Shown: positions 24,684 through 34,692 of the stretch, piece after piece
How the letters are laid out: each line of letters begins with the position of its first letter
Numbering within the stretch: position 1 is the stretch's first letter
Made by a program: the position numbers and the translations under genes
The notes under the pieces: model-generated
Seen by the model: only the letters and a program-made list of their open reading frames with translations
Told to the model about the DNA's origin: nothing
The model's database searches: none
NCBI RefSeq assembly: GCF_001722335.1
Contig: NZ_MIHA01000012.1
Span: 124,001-188,000, forward strand
From: Mycolicibacterium flavescens
GTDB lineage: Bacteria > Actinomycetota > Actinomycetes > Mycobacteriales > Mycobacteriaceae
Direction of reading: 5' to 3'
Length of the DNA stretch: 64,000 bases

Positions 24684-25088
24684 GTGACCGCCACCGGCGG
24701 CGAACCTCCCGACGGCAGCCAACCGTTCGCGCCCGTCGACTATCCCGAGGACGCCGCGCTACCGCCGCCGGTGCCGCAGTGGTGGGGCTATCCGCCGGCG
24801 AGCCCCTACGGCTACGCCGGCTACCCGCCGGCGAAACCGCCGGGCACCAACGGCAAGGCGATCGGCGCGCTGGTCGCCTCGGCGCTGGGCATCGTGTGTT
24901 GCGGGATGAGCGCGATCGCCGGGGTGATCCTCGGCATCGTCGCGATGCGCGAAACCAGACGCAGCGGGCAGGACGGGTTCGGAATCGCGTTGGCGGCCAC
25001 CATCATCGGCGGGCTGGCGGTCCTCGGCTACCTGCTGTACCTGCTGCTCTACGTCGCGGTGTTCGCCAGCGGATGGCAGTGGACCTGA
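24684..25088 (+). CDS. Second DUF4190 membrane protein
   Basis: A 134-residue protein starting with GTG 4 bp after the previous gene, so the two form an operon. The N-terminal ~50 residues are Pro/Tyr-rich (PQWWGYPPASPYGYAGYPP), and the rest is a DUF4190 domain with two membrane helices (KAIGALVASALGIVCCGMSAIAGVILGIVAM and AATIIGGLAVLGYLLYLLLYVAVF). It is shorter than its neighbour and lacks the repeat array, and looks like a duplicate. Function unknown. Confidence 0.78.
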   Translation: MTATGGEPPDGSQPFAPVDYPEDAALPPPVPQWWGYPPASPYGYAGYPPAKPPGTNGKAIGALVASALGIVCCGMSAIAGVILGIVAMRETRRSGQDGFGIALAATIIGGLAVLGYLLYLLLYVAVFASGWQWT

Positions 25089-25095
25089 CCGGTCC

Positions 25096-26052
25096 TCACT
25101 GAGGCGGCCGGAACGGCTCACCCTGCCGCTGCATGCCTGCGGCGCGGCCCTTTCCGGCGATCACCAAGGCCATCTTGCGGCTGGCCTCGTCGATCATCTC
25201 GTCGCCCAGCATCACCGCCCCTCTCGCGCCGCCCGCTCGCGAGGTGTGCCACTCGTAGGCCTCGAGAATCAACTCCGCGTGGTCGTAGTCCTTCTGGCGC
25301 GGGCTGAAAATCTCGTTGCCCGCGGCGATCTGGTCCGGATGCAGCACCCATTTGCCGTCATAGCCGAGCGCCGCCGAGCGGCCCGCCACCCGCCGGAACC
25401 CGTCGACGTCGCGCACCTTGAGGTAGGGGCCGTCGATCGCGAGCACACCGTGGGTGCGCGCGGCGATCAGGATCCGCATCAGCACGTGGTGATGCGCGTC
25501 GCCGACGTCGTACCCCTCGGGCTGCTCCCCCACTTCGAGGGTGCGCATGTTGAGGCTGGCCGCCATGTCGGCGGGCCCGAGCACCAGAGCCTGCACCCGA
25601 GGCGCCGCGGCGATCGCATCAATGTTGGTGAGCCCCTGCGCATTTTCGATCTGCGCCTCGATACCGATGCGACCCACCGGCAGGCCGTGCGTCGTCTCGA
25701 GCTGGTTGAGCAACAGGTGCAGCGCCTCGATGTGCGAGACGTCGGTCACCTTCGGCAGCACCACGATGTCGATCGAGGCTCCTGCGGTGGAAACAACCTC
25801 GATGATGTCGGCGTAGGTCCACGGTGTGGTCCAGTCGTTGACGCGGACGCCGCGAAGCTGTCCGGCCCAGCCCGGTTCGGCGAGCGCGGTGGCCACCCGG
25901 GTGCGGGCCTCGGCCTTGGCGTCCGGCGCGACGGCGTCCTCGAGGTCGAGGAACACCTCGTCGGCGGTCAGTGTTTTCGCCTTCTCGACCATCTTGGCGC
26001 TGCTCCCGGGAACGGAAAGCACTGTTCGGCGGGGTCGATATCGGTTTTCCAC
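25096..26052 (-). CDS. HpcH/HpaI-family CoA ester lyase (CitE-like)
   Basis: A 318-residue CitE/malyl-CoA-lyase-like enzyme, which cleaves or makes beta-hydroxyacyl-CoA esters such as malyl-, citramalyl- or methylmalyl-CoA; the substrate is not decided by sequence. Motifs: RRTVLSVPGSSAKM at the start, the metal site FLDLEDAVAP, then the QIENAQGL and VLGPADMAASL segments and GYDGKWVLHPDQIAAGNEIFSP. GTG 26052 is preferred because homologues begin at ENRYRPRRT; an ATG at 26079 would add nine residues and overlap the start codon of the divergent MgtE-N gene. It is convergent with the DUF4190 pair (7-bp gap). Confidence 0.88.
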   Translation of the reverse strand: MENRYRPRRTVLSVPGSSAKMVEKAKTLTADEVFLDLEDAVAPDAKAEARTRVATALAEPGWAGQLRGVRVNDWTTPWTYADIIEVVSTAGASIDIVVLPKVTDVSHIEALHLLLNQLETTHGLPVGRIGIEAQIENAQGLTNIDAIAAAPRVQALVLGPADMAASLNMRTLEVGEQPEGYDVGDAHHHVLMRILIAARTHGVLAIDGPYLKVRDVDGFRRVAGRSAALGYDGKWVLHPDQIAAGNEIFSPRQKDYDHAELILEAYEWHTSRAGGARGAVMLGDEMIDEASRKMALVIAGKGRAAGMQRQGEPFRPPQ

Positions 26053-26064
26053 GCTTATAGTCTT

Positions 26065-26070
26065 TACCCT
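26065..26070 (+). promoter_or_regulatory. Putative -10 box for leaderless MgtE-N gene
   Basis: TACCCT ends 7 nt before ATG 26078, which has no ribosome-binding site. The box lies in the 25-bp gap between two divergent genes, so the rest of this promoter must lie inside the CoA-lyase coding sequence. Confidence 0.45.
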
Positions 26071-26077
26071 TTCAGTC

Positions 26078-27370
26078 ATGGCGGCGGTGAACAGGGTCTA
26101 TGCGGCCCGACTCGCGAGGATGGTGGTGCTCGGCCCCGACGGCGAGTCCATCGGACGTGTCCGCGACGTCGTGATCAGTATCAGCATCGTGCGCCAACAA
26201 CCGCGAGTCCTCGGCCTTGTCGTCGAGTTGCTCACGCGGCGAAGGATTTTCGTGCCGATTCTGCGTGTGACGTCGATCGAGCCCGGCGCGGTGACGCTGG
26301 CCACCGGCAGCGTTTCGCTGCGCCGGTTCGCCCAGCGCCCCGGTGAAGTGCTGGTGCTGGGGCAGGTGATCGAGACCCAGGTGCGCGTCGACGACCCCGA
26401 CCTGCCCGAGCTCAAGGACGCCGACCTGATCGTCGTCGACCTCGGAATCGAACAGACCCGTACGCGGGACTGGATGGTGACCAAGGTGGCGGTGCGGCAG
26501 CACCGGCGGCTCGGGCGGCGCAGCAATGTGCACGCCGTCGACTGGCATCACGTCCACGGCCTGACCCCGTCCGGGCTGGCGATGCCCGACCAGGGGGTGG
26601 CGCAGCTGCTCGAGCAGTTCGTCGGGCAGCGGGCGATCGAAGTGGCCGACGCGATCCGGGAGCTGCCGTCCAAGAGGCGCTACGAGGTGGTCAAGGCCCT
26701 CGACGACGAGCGGCTCGCCGACGTGCTGCAGGAGCTGCCCGAGGACGACCAGACCGACGTCCTCAAACGCCTGCCGGCCGACCGCGCCGCCGACGTGCTC
26801 GAGGCCATGGACCCCGACGACGCGGCCGACCTGCTGGGCTCGATGACGCCGTCGGACGCCGAGCAGTTCCTGCGCCGCATGGACCCCGAAGACTCCGAGG
26901 ACGTGCGACGGCTGCTGTCGCATTCACCGGACACCGCGGGCGGTCTGATGACCTCCGAACCGGTGATCCTGGCCCCCGACACCACGGTCGCCGAGGCCCT
27001 CGCCCGGGTGCGCGACCCGGACCTGACGCCGGCGCTGGCGTCGCTGGTGTTCGTCGTGCGCCCGCCGACCGCCACCCCGACCGGCCGCTACCTGGGCTGC
27101 GTGCACCTGCAGCGGCTGCTGCGTGAACCGCCCGCCGATCTGGTCAGCGGCATCGTCGACACCGACCTGCCCAACCTCGCTCCCGAGGATTCCCTGTCCG
27201 CGGTGACCCGCTACTTCGCCGCCTACAACCTGGTGTGCGGGGCGGTGGTCGACGAGGAGAACCATCTGCTGGGCGCGGTGTCCGTCGACGACGTGCTCGA
27301 CCACCTACTGCCGGAGGACTGGCGCGAAACCGAGGAGCCCGACCTGACCGCCACCGAGGGGGCCCTGTGA
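26078..27370 (+). CDS. MgtE N-terminal/CBS-domain protein without the channel domain
   Basis: A 430-residue cytosolic protein. It has a PRC-barrel-like start (residues ~1-100, LGPDGESIGRVRDVVIS), then an MgtE intracellular N domain with repeated helices (ADVLQELPEDDQTDVLKRLPADRAADVLEAMDPDDAADLLGSMTP, ~210-260), then a pair of CBS domains (~290-415, LMTSEPVILAPDTTVAEAL). The five-helix MgtE magnesium channel normally following the CBS pair is absent, so it is not itself a transporter. It may sense Mg or nucleotides for a partner. The next gene, a two-helix DUF1003 membrane protein, overlaps its stop. It corresponds to M. tuberculosis Rv1232c. Confidence 0.87.
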   Translation: MAAVNRVYAARLARMVVLGPDGESIGRVRDVVISISIVRQQPRVLGLVVELLTRRRIFVPILRVTSIEPGAVTLATGSVSLRRFAQRPGEVLVLGQVIETQVRVDDPDLPELKDADLIVVDLGIEQTRTRDWMVTKVAVRQHRRLGRRSNVHAVDWHHVHGLTPSGLAMPDQGVAQLLEQFVGQRAIEVADAIRELPSKRRYEVVKALDDERLADVLQELPEDDQTDVLKRLPADRAADVLEAMDPDDAADLLGSMTPSDAEQFLRRMDPEDSEDVRRLLSHSPDTAGGLMTSEPVILAPDTTVAEALARVRDPDLTPALASLVFVVRPPTATPTGRYLGCVHLQRLLREPPADLVSGIVDTDLPNLAPEDSLSAVTRYFAAYNLVCGAVVDEENHLLGAVSVDDVLDHLLPEDWRETEEPDLTATEGAL

Positions 27371-27903
27371 CCGACCGCAGCCGGCTCGACACGCCGCTGA
27401 CCAGTCGGCGGCGGTTCAACTTCAACTTCGACACCGAGGCGGTCGGTCAGTTCAGCGAATCCATTGCCCGGTTCCTGGGCACCGGGCGGTACCTGGCGTG
27501 GCAGACCATCCTGGTGATCGTCTGGATCGTGCTGAACCTGTTCGCGGTCAGCCTGCGGTGGGATCCCTATCCGTTCATCCTGCTCAACCTGGCGTTCTCC
27601 ACCCAGGCGGCGTACGCGGCGCCGCTGATCCTGCTGGCCCAGAACCGGCAGGAGAACCGGGACCGGGTAGCGCTCGACGAGGACCGCAGGCGGGCCCTGC
27701 AGACCAAGGCCGACACCGAGTACCTGGCGCGTGAGCTGGCCGCGCTGCGGTTGGCCGTCGGCGAGGTGGTGACCCGCGACTACCTGCGCCGCGAACTCGA
27801 GGAGCTGCGCGACATGCTCACCCAGTTGCAGTCCGCGCCCCCCGACGACGCGGCCGACAGCACCGCCCGCCATGAGCCCGGCGAGCGCAAACCGAAAAAG
27901 TAG
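27367..27903 (+). CDS. DUF1003 membrane protein
   Basis: A 178-residue protein starting at GTG 27367, which overlaps the upstream stop (GTGA). An N-terminal basic segment precedes two membrane helices (LAWQTILVIVWIVLNLFAVS and PFILLNLAFSTQAAYAAPLILLAQN, ~40-95), then a cytosolic coiled-coil tail (~95-165, RQENRDRVALDEDRR... REELRDMLTQL). This is the DUF1003 pattern. The coupling to the channel-less MgtE-N/CBS protein suggests the two work together, perhaps in cation homeostasis; that is inference. It matches M. tuberculosis Rv1231c. Confidence 0.85.
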   Translation: MTDRSRLDTPLTSRRRFNFNFDTEAVGQFSESIARFLGTGRYLAWQTILVIVWIVLNLFAVSLRWDPYPFILLNLAFSTQAAYAAPLILLAQNRQENRDRVALDEDRRRALQTKADTEYLARELAALRLAVGEVVTRDYLRRELEELRDMLTQLQSAPPDDAADSTARHEPGERKPKK

Positions 27904-28007
27904 CAAAATGCCGAACCGGGCGAGTCCACCCCATTGCTGTTACGCGTGTGTTATCGAGTAGGTATGGTGACTTGGTTCACAAGCAATCACAAGCCAAGGA
28001 CGGTTGA

Positions 28008-29420
28008 GTGCACATAAGGGGGAAGGCCGCCCTCGATGCCGTGCGGCGCGGAGCGGGTCGCCTGAAGCGCACACCCGGATCCGTCGAGGATCAGGCCTCG
28101 CCGTCGCCCCGCATGCGGGCGGGTCTCGGTGTTGCGATCATCGCCCCGATCGTGCTCGCCGGCGGGGTCGGAGCCGCCCCCGCCGTACGCACCCCCATCA
28201 GCGACGCCGCCGTCACCCCGCTGGCCGCGGTCGAGCCCAGCCCGGACACCCGGTCGGGCGCGTCGGTCGTCGCGGTCACCAAGACGCCGTCGGCGTTCCA
28301 CATCGCCGCCTCCACGGTCTCGTCCCCGCCGCCTGCTGCTGTAGTGAATTCGCCTGGCGCGCTGGGCATTCCGGCGATGGCGCTGGCGGCCTACCGCAAC
28401 GCCGAGCGGATGATGGCCTCGGCCTACCCGGGCTGCGGGCTGAGCTGGAACCTGCTCGCCGGAATCGGCCGGATCGAGTCGATGCACGCCAACGGCGGTG
28501 CCACCGACTCCCGAGGCACCGCGGTGCGGCCCATCTACGGGCCCGCGCTGGACGGCACCCTGCCCGGCAACGAGGTCATCGTGCAGAGCCGCACCGCCGA
28601 CCGCGTCACCTATGCGCGCGCCATGGGCCCCATGCAGTTCCTGCCGGGCACCTGGTCGCGCTACGCCTCCGACGGCGACGGCGACGGCAAGGCCGACGTA
28701 CAGAACCTCTACGACTCGACGCTGGCCGCCGCGCGCTACCTGTGCAGCGGCAACATGAACCTGCGCGACCCGTCGCACGTGATGTCGGCGATCCTGCGCT
28801 ACAACAACTCGGTGGCCTACGCCCGCAACGTGCTGGGATGGGCCGCGGCCTACGCCACCGGGGTGGTCCCGATGGACCTGCCGCCCATCACCGGCGAAGT
28901 ACCGACCCTGGCGGGCACCGACGACATCCATCTCACCGAGTTGAGCAGCTACGAGGGCCTCGGCCCCGGCTTGCCGCTCAACGTGCTCGGGCTGCCGGCC
29001 AACGACCCGCTGGCGCTGATGCCGGTGCTGGAGCGCGACGCGGTCGCCAGCCAGATGGGCACGATGCCGGGCCTGGCCCCCGGACAACGACTCGGCCCGC
29101 TGCCCGGACCCGCTCCGCAGGCGCCCGCGACGCCCGAGGCTCCGCCGCCGTGGACACCTCCGTGGATGCAAGCCCCGCCGAAGCCCAGGCCCGAGTGCGC
29201 GGTGTTCTGCATCCAGGACAACCCGGCCCCGCCACCGCTGCAACCGGCGCTGGGCGCCCCGGCCGAAGCCCAGCAACTGGTGCCGCCGCCGGGCGCACCC
29301 GCGCCGGGTCCCGTCGCGCCGCCGGCCCCACCACCCGGTCCGGGTCTACCGCCCGGCCCCGCGCAGCCGGTGCCGCCGCTCGGCGTCGCCCCGGGTCCCG
29401 CACCCGGTCCGGTCGCGTAG
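28008..29420 (+). CDS. Secreted/membrane-anchored lytic murein transglycosylase
   Basis: A 470-residue protein with AAGGA 7 nt before the GTG start. A basic N-terminus and one hydrophobic segment (~38-58, GLGVAIIAPIVLAGGVGAA) act as signal or anchor. The catalytic domain (~120-310) is a transglycosylase fold of the MltB-like type: catalytic Glu in GIGRIESMHA, then ARAMGPMQFLPGTWSRYASDGDGDGKADVQNLYDSTLAAARYLC. The last ~110 residues are a Pro/Ala/Gly-rich tail, perhaps lying in the wall. It cleaves peptidoglycan glycan strands. It corresponds to M. tuberculosis Rv1230c and lies next to mrp as there. Confidence 0.9.
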   Translation: MHIRGKAALDAVRRGAGRLKRTPGSVEDQASPSPRMRAGLGVAIIAPIVLAGGVGAAPAVRTPISDAAVTPLAAVEPSPDTRSGASVVAVTKTPSAFHIAASTVSSPPPAAVVNSPGALGIPAMALAAYRNAERMMASAYPGCGLSWNLLAGIGRIESMHANGGATDSRGTAVRPIYGPALDGTLPGNEVIVQSRTADRVTYARAMGPMQFLPGTWSRYASDGDGDGKADVQNLYDSTLAAARYLCSGNMNLRDPSHVMSAILRYNNSVAYARNVLGWAAAYATGVVPMDLPPITGEVPTLAGTDDIHLTELSSYEGLGPGLPLNVLGLPANDPLALMPVLERDAVASQMGTMPGLAPGQRLGPLPGPAPQAPATPEAPPPWTPPWMQAPPKPRPECAVFCIQDNPAPPPLQPALGAPAEAQQLVPPPGAPAPGPVAPPAPPPGPGLPPGPAQPVPPLGVAPGPAPGPVA

Positions 29421-29465
29421 CGGCCGGTTCAAGGCGTCCGCCGGGTCGGCCTAGACTCGACGGTG

Positions 29466-30608
29466 ATGTCTGAATCTTCTACCGAGCTGCAAGCCGCCAT
29501 TCGTCGCGCGCTGGCCAAAGTGATCGACCCTGAGCTGCGACGGCCGATCACCGAGCTCGGCATGGTCAAGGACGTGACCGTCGAACACGACGGCGCGGTG
29601 CACGTCGAGGTGTACCTGACCACCGCGGCCTGCCCGAAGAAGACCGAGATCTCCGAACAGGTCAGCCGAGCGGTCGCCGACGTGCCGGGCACCGGCGCCG
29701 TGCGCGTCAGCCTCGACGTGATGAACGACGACCAGCGCGCCGAACTGCGCAAGCAGCTGCGCGGCGACTCCCGCGAGCCCGTCATCCCGTTCGCCCAGCC
29801 CGGTTCGCTCACCCGCGTCTACGCGGTGGCCTCCGGCAAGGGCGGCGTCGGCAAGTCCAGCGTCACGGTGAACCTGGCCGCCGCGATGGCGGCGCGCGGC
29901 CTGTCGGTCGGCGTCCTCGACGCCGACATCTACGGCCACTCGGTGCCGCGGATGATGGGCACCACCGACCGGCCCACCCAGGTCGACGCGATGATCGTGC
30001 CGCCCATCGCCCACGACGTCCGGGTCATCTCGATCGCGATGTTCACCCAGGGCAACACCCCGGTGGTGTGGCGCGGACCGATGCTGCACCGCGCGCTTCA
30101 GCAGTTCCTGGCCGACGTGTACTGGGGTGATCTGGACGTACTGCTGCTCGACCTGCCGCCCGGCACCGGCGACGTCGCGATCTCGGTGGCGCAGCTGATC
30201 CCCGGCGCGGAGATCCTCGTGGTCACCACCCCGCAACTGGCGGCCGCCGAGGTCGCCGAGCGGGCCGGCGCGATCGCCCTGCAGACCCGCCAGCGCATCG
30301 TCGGCGTGGTGGAGAACATGTCCGGGCTGACGCTGCCCGACGGCACCACGATGCAGATCTTCGGCGAGGGCGGCGGACAGCAGGTCGCCGAACGCCTGTC
30401 GCGCTCCATCGGCGCCGACGTGCCGCTGCTCGGCCAGGTGCCGCTCGAACCGGCGTTGGTGACGGCGGGCGATTCCGGCGTCCCGCTGGTGCTCTCGGCG
30501 CCGGACTCGCCGGCCGGTAAGGAGCTGCGCAGCATCGCCGACGCGTTGTCGAGCCGCAAGCGCGGCCTGGCGGGTATGTCGCTGGGACTCGACCCCGCCG
30601 GTCGATAA
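29466..30608 (+). CDS. mrp: Mrp/ApbC-type iron-sulfur cluster carrier ATPase
   Basis: A 380-residue P-loop NTPase involved in Fe-S cluster delivery. The N-terminal MIP18/DUF59 domain (~1-95, VIDPELRRPITELGMVKDV) is followed by a deviant Walker A GKGGVGKSS near 125, DADIYGHSVPRM, and LDLPPGTGD (Walker B-like). The usual C-x-x-C of NBP35-type carriers is not seen at the C-terminus, where VENMSGLTLPDGT replaces the CPHC region; such Cys-less forms occur in actinobacteria. ATG 29466 follows a GTG at 29463; TAGACT lies 5-8 nt upstream, so either could start a leaderless message. Confidence 0.93.
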   Translation: MSESSTELQAAIRRALAKVIDPELRRPITELGMVKDVTVEHDGAVHVEVYLTTAACPKKTEISEQVSRAVADVPGTGAVRVSLDVMNDDQRAELRKQLRGDSREPVIPFAQPGSLTRVYAVASGKGGVGKSSVTVNLAAAMAARGLSVGVLDADIYGHSVPRMMGTTDRPTQVDAMIVPPIAHDVRVISIAMFTQGNTPVVWRGPMLHRALQQFLADVYWGDLDVLLLDLPPGTGDVAISVAQLIPGAEILVVTTPQLAAAEVAERAGAIALQTRQRIVGVVENMSGLTLPDGTTMQIFGEGGGQQVAERLSRSIGADVPLLGQVPLEPALVTAGDSGVPLVLSAPDSPAGKELRSIADALSSRKRGLAGMSLGLDPAGR

Positions 30609-30659
30609 CGTCACCGGTGTCGCGGGCCGAAGATCGTCACACCTTGTAGGACAAGGCGT

Positions 30660-30665
30660 TACAGT
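30660..30665 (+). promoter_or_regulatory. Putative -10 box for leaderless secreted protein gene
   Basis: TACAGT ends 7 nt before GTG 30673, supporting that start over the in-frame GTG at 30664 that overlaps the box. Confidence 0.45.
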
Positions 30666-30672
30666 GCTGTTC

Positions 30673-31311
30673 GTGGGAAAGAAGTCGACAGCCAGCGGCC
30701 GGCGCCGGTTGCTGGCGTTGATCGGCTCGATCGTGCTGTCCGCCGGGCTGTTCTACGCCCAGGCCGCCACCCCGCCCGCGCACCCGCCCGTCGCACCGCA
30801 GCCGGCGGCGGCCCCGTCCGAGGCTGCGCGCGCGCCGGTGAAGGCGATGCCGACCGAAGCCGAGTTGCTCGCCGCCAGCGCCCCGGTCTCCAGTGCGGCG
30901 GTCACGTTCGCGCTGCCTGCCGGCGTCGCCCCCGAGAACGGGCTGCAGAAACACACCATCCGCGTCGCGCGGGCGATCAGCGTGCTGTTCCCCGAGATCA
31001 AGACGATCGGCGGCTTCCGCCAAGACCCGCTCAGATGGCATCCCAACGGCCTGGCGATCGACGTGATGATCCCGAACCACGGCTCCGAAGAGGGCATCGC
31101 GCTGGGCAACCAGATCGCCGGGTATGCGCTGGCCAACGCGAAACGCTGGGGCGTCATTCACGTGATCTGGCGGCAGGGCTTCTATCCGGGGGTGGGCGCC
31201 CCGAGCTGGACGGCCGACTACGGCAACGAGACCGCCAACCACTTCGACCACATCCACATCGCCACCAACGGCGGCGGCTACCCGAGCGGCGACGAGGAGT
31301 ACTTCATCTGA
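30673..31311 (+). CDS. Secreted protein with ARB_07466-type C-terminal domain
   Basis: A 212-residue exported protein. A basic start and hydrophobic segment (RRRLLALIGSIVLSAGLFYAQAA, ~10-32) form a signal peptide or anchor, followed by a Pro/Ala-rich spacer. The C-terminal ~130 residues (from GLQKHTIRVARAISVLFPEIKTIGGFRQDPLRWHPNGLAIDVMIP) look like the ARB_07466 domain, related in pattern to D-Ala-D-Ala peptidases: H in WHPNGLAIDV and HFDHIHI near the end could bind zinc. A role in the cell wall is likely; activity is unproved. Confidence 0.75.
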   Translation: MGKKSTASGRRRLLALIGSIVLSAGLFYAQAATPPAHPPVAPQPAAAPSEAARAPVKAMPTEAELLAASAPVSSAAVTFALPAGVAPENGLQKHTIRVARAISVLFPEIKTIGGFRQDPLRWHPNGLAIDVMIPNHGSEEGIALGNQIAGYALANAKRWGVIHVIWRQGFYPGVGAPSWTADYGNETANHFDHIHIATNGGGYPSGDEEYFI

Positions 31312-31323
31312 CCGCTCCGACCG

Positions 31324-31725
31324 CTACGTCGCGTCGGTGTCGAACGGGGTGCCCCCGGACGGCGGGACCTGCGGGGTGGGCGCCGGTGAGCTGACCGGCT
31401 TGTCGCTTTTCGCGCCGTTGCCGGCGGGCGCGTCGAAGTTGCCGGTGAAGATCGAGTCGTCGCCGTCGAGCAGGTGTTTGGTCAGCGCGGCGCGCGGGGT
31501 CATCCCGCGCAGCTTGTTCAGCTCGCTGAGCGGCTGGCGCAGGTCGTCGAACTCCGGTCCCAGATCCTCGCGCAGTTGGCTGGTCGCGCCGCTGATGTAG
31601 TCGCGGGCCTGGCGCACCGCTCCGGTGGTCCAGCGGATGGCCCCGGGCAGCCGTTCCGGTCCCAGGATCACCAGCCCGGCGATCACCAGGATCAGCATCT
31701 CGCCCCAGCCGACGTTGGCGAACAT
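31324..31725 (-). CDS. tatB: Twin-arginine translocase subunit TatB
   Basis: A 133-residue TatB: N-terminal membrane helix ([27 protein letters not shown]), Gly-Pro hinge, then an amphipathic helix ([16 protein letters not shown]) and a polar tail rich in Pro/Gly. Together with TatA/TatC it recruits folded Tat substrates. It starts 3 bp after htrA, closing the sigE-rseA-htrA-tatB cluster known from M. tuberculosis Rv1221-Rv1224. Confidence 0.93.
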   Translation of the reverse strand: MFANVGWGEMLILVIAGLVILGPERLPGAIRWTTGAVRQARDYISGATSQLREDLGPEFDDLRQPLSELNKLRGMTPRAALTKHLLDGDDSIFTGNFDAPAGNGAKSDKPVSSPAPTPQVPPSGGTPFDTDAT

Positions 31726-31728
31726 CGG

Positions 31729-33282
<1,554 letters not shown>

Positions 33283-33678
33283 CTACCGGCGTTTACGTCG
33301 GGATCGCCCGGCATCCTCAGCAAACTGTGGCGGCTGCGACTCAGCGGGCGGCTCGGGCGGCGCATGATGCGGGATCTCGGACAACAGCCCGAGCAACGAG
33401 CTGGGGACAACGATGGGACAGGAGTCCCGCAACGCCGCACGGGCCTGACGCTGGGCGTTGACCTCGGCCGCGCACTGCGGACACTGCGACAGATGATTGG
33501 CGGCGCGCAGGTGCGGGGTGAGCCGCAGTTCGCCGTCGACGAAGGCCGCGATGGCCTCGGTCGAGAGGTGCTCGGTGGAACCGAACTGCCGCGGCCCGAC
33601 CGGCGCGTCACTCTGCGACGCGAACTGGGCAGGCAACCACGAAAACGCCCGGCGGAAGACGTGTCCCCGGTCGGTCAT
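33283..33678 (-). CDS. rseA: Zinc-type anti-sigma factor RseA (anti-SigE)
   Basis: A 131-residue anti-sigma factor. ATG 33678 is chosen because GGAAGGAG lies 8 nt upstream and the protein then begins MTDRGHVFRRAFSWLP like its M. tuberculosis relative (Rv1222); an in-frame TTG at 33711 has no such site. The anti-sigma zinc motif H-x3-C-x2-C is intact (HLSQCPQC). It should bind SigE and release it on redox or envelope stress, as shown for M. tuberculosis. No membrane helix is present. Confidence 0.9.
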   Translation of the reverse strand: MTDRGHVFRRAFSWLPAQFASQSDAPVGPRQFGSTEHLSTEAIAAFVDGELRLTPHLRAANHLSQCPQCAAEVNAQRQARAALRDSCPIVVPSSLLGLLSEIPHHAPPEPPAESQPPQFAEDAGRSRRKRR

Positions 33679-33772
33679 CACCCAGGCTCCTTCCCGACGG
33701 TGCTCGCTCAAATACGGTGCTCACTCGAATGTAGCGCGGCCCGCCGTGCTGACCGCCGCGAACTCGGCCGGT

Positions 33773-34552
33773 TCAGGCCGTTTTGGCGGTCGCGGCCTCA
33801 GCGTCGCCGTGCTTGGCCAGGTAGTCGCGCAGGGCCTGCCTGCCGCGGTGGATGCGGCTGCGGACGGTGCCCAGTTTGACGTCGAGCGTGGCGCCGATCT
33901 CCTCGTAGGACAGACCTTCGATGTCGCACAGCACCACGGCGGCGCGGAACTCCGGCGGCAGCGAGTCGAGCGCGGCCTGCAGGTCCGGGCCCAGCCGCGA
34001 ATCGTGGTAGATCTGCTCGGGGTTGGGGTCATCGGCGGGCACCCGGTCGTAGTCCTCGGGCAGCGCCTCCATGCGGATGCGGCCGCGCCTGCGCACCATG
34101 TCGAGGAACAGGTTCGTGGTGATGCGGTGCAGCCAGCCCTCGAACGTGCCGGGCTGGTAGTTCTGCAGCGACCGGAACACCCGGATGAACGTCTCCTGGG
34201 TGAGGTCCTCGGCGTCGTGCTGATTGCCCGACAGCCGGTAGGCCAACCGGTACACCCGGTCGGCGTGTTGACGCACCAGCTCGTCCCACGACGGCATGGT
34301 CGCCTTGTCACCGGTCGCGTCGAACACCGCGGTGCCGGTCAGTTCCTCGGTGGGTTCGACCCACTCGCCATCGGTGAACTGCTCGAGATGAGCCATCGAG
34401 ACGGGTGCAGCCTGCGCTGTTTGTGCCTTGATAGTCGTCAGATCCTCCTGGTCACAGCCGTCAGCGGACAGCGGCGTATCGCTACTGACCGCAACATGCA
34501 GGTCCAACTCGGTATTCCCGGAGTGCCAGCGTCCGCCATCTTCCATGGACAT
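33773..34552 (-). CDS. sigE: ECF sigma factor SigE
   Basis: A 259-residue extracytoplasmic-function sigma factor. After a poorly conserved N-terminal ~75 residues, the region 2 segment [30 protein letters not shown] is followed by [18 protein letters not shown], then region 4 ([41 protein letters not shown], ~195-235). It directs surface-stress genes, including its own operon. Several in-frame Met codons lie near the start (34552, 34546, and one before [11 protein letters not shown]), so alternative starts are possible, as reported for M. tuberculosis SigE. The 140-bp divergent gap holds a small GAGAA/TTCTC dyad (34604-34616). Confidence 0.95.
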   Translation of the reverse strand: MSMEDGGRWHSGNTELDLHVAVSSDTPLSADGCDQEDLTTIKAQTAQAAPVSMAHLEQFTDGEWVEPTEELTGTAVFDATGDKATMPSWDELVRQHADRVYRLAYRLSGNQHDAEDLTQETFIRVFRSLQNYQPGTFEGWLHRITTNLFLDMVRRRGRIRMEALPEDYDRVPADDPNPEQIYHDSRLGPDLQAALDSLPPEFRAAVVLCDIEGLSYEEIGATLDVKLGTVRSRIHRGRQALRDYLAKHGDAEAATAKTA

Positions 34553-34603
34553 ACCGTCGCCGAACGTGCCGTGCTTGGCATATGAGCTAACTGAACATTT
34601 CCT

Positions 34604-34616
34604 GAGAACTTTTCTC
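34604..34616. promoter_or_regulatory. Small dyad in the sigE/methyltransferase intergenic region
   Basis: gagaacttttctc has 5-bp arms around 3 bases, 52 bp upstream of sigE. It could be part of a regulator site in the sigE promoter region; evidence is weak. Confidence 0.25.
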
Positions 34617-34680
34617 TACCCGTTTTCGTAGGGGCCAACCGGCGACGGGCGTGTCGCGATGTCGAGCGGTACCGGTTGGC

Positions 34681-34686
34681 TACGCT
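34681..34686 (+). promoter_or_regulatory. Putative -10 box for leaderless O-methyltransferase gene
   Basis: TACGCT ends 6 nt before ATG 34693; no ribosome-binding site is present. Confidence 0.4.
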
Positions 34687-34692
34687 GCGGGC

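Noticed and set aside
34553..34692. SigE-type or SigH-type promoter (GGAA...GTT) before sigE
   Set aside because: GGAAA is present but no GTT lies at the proper 17-20 bp spacing; I could not support it.
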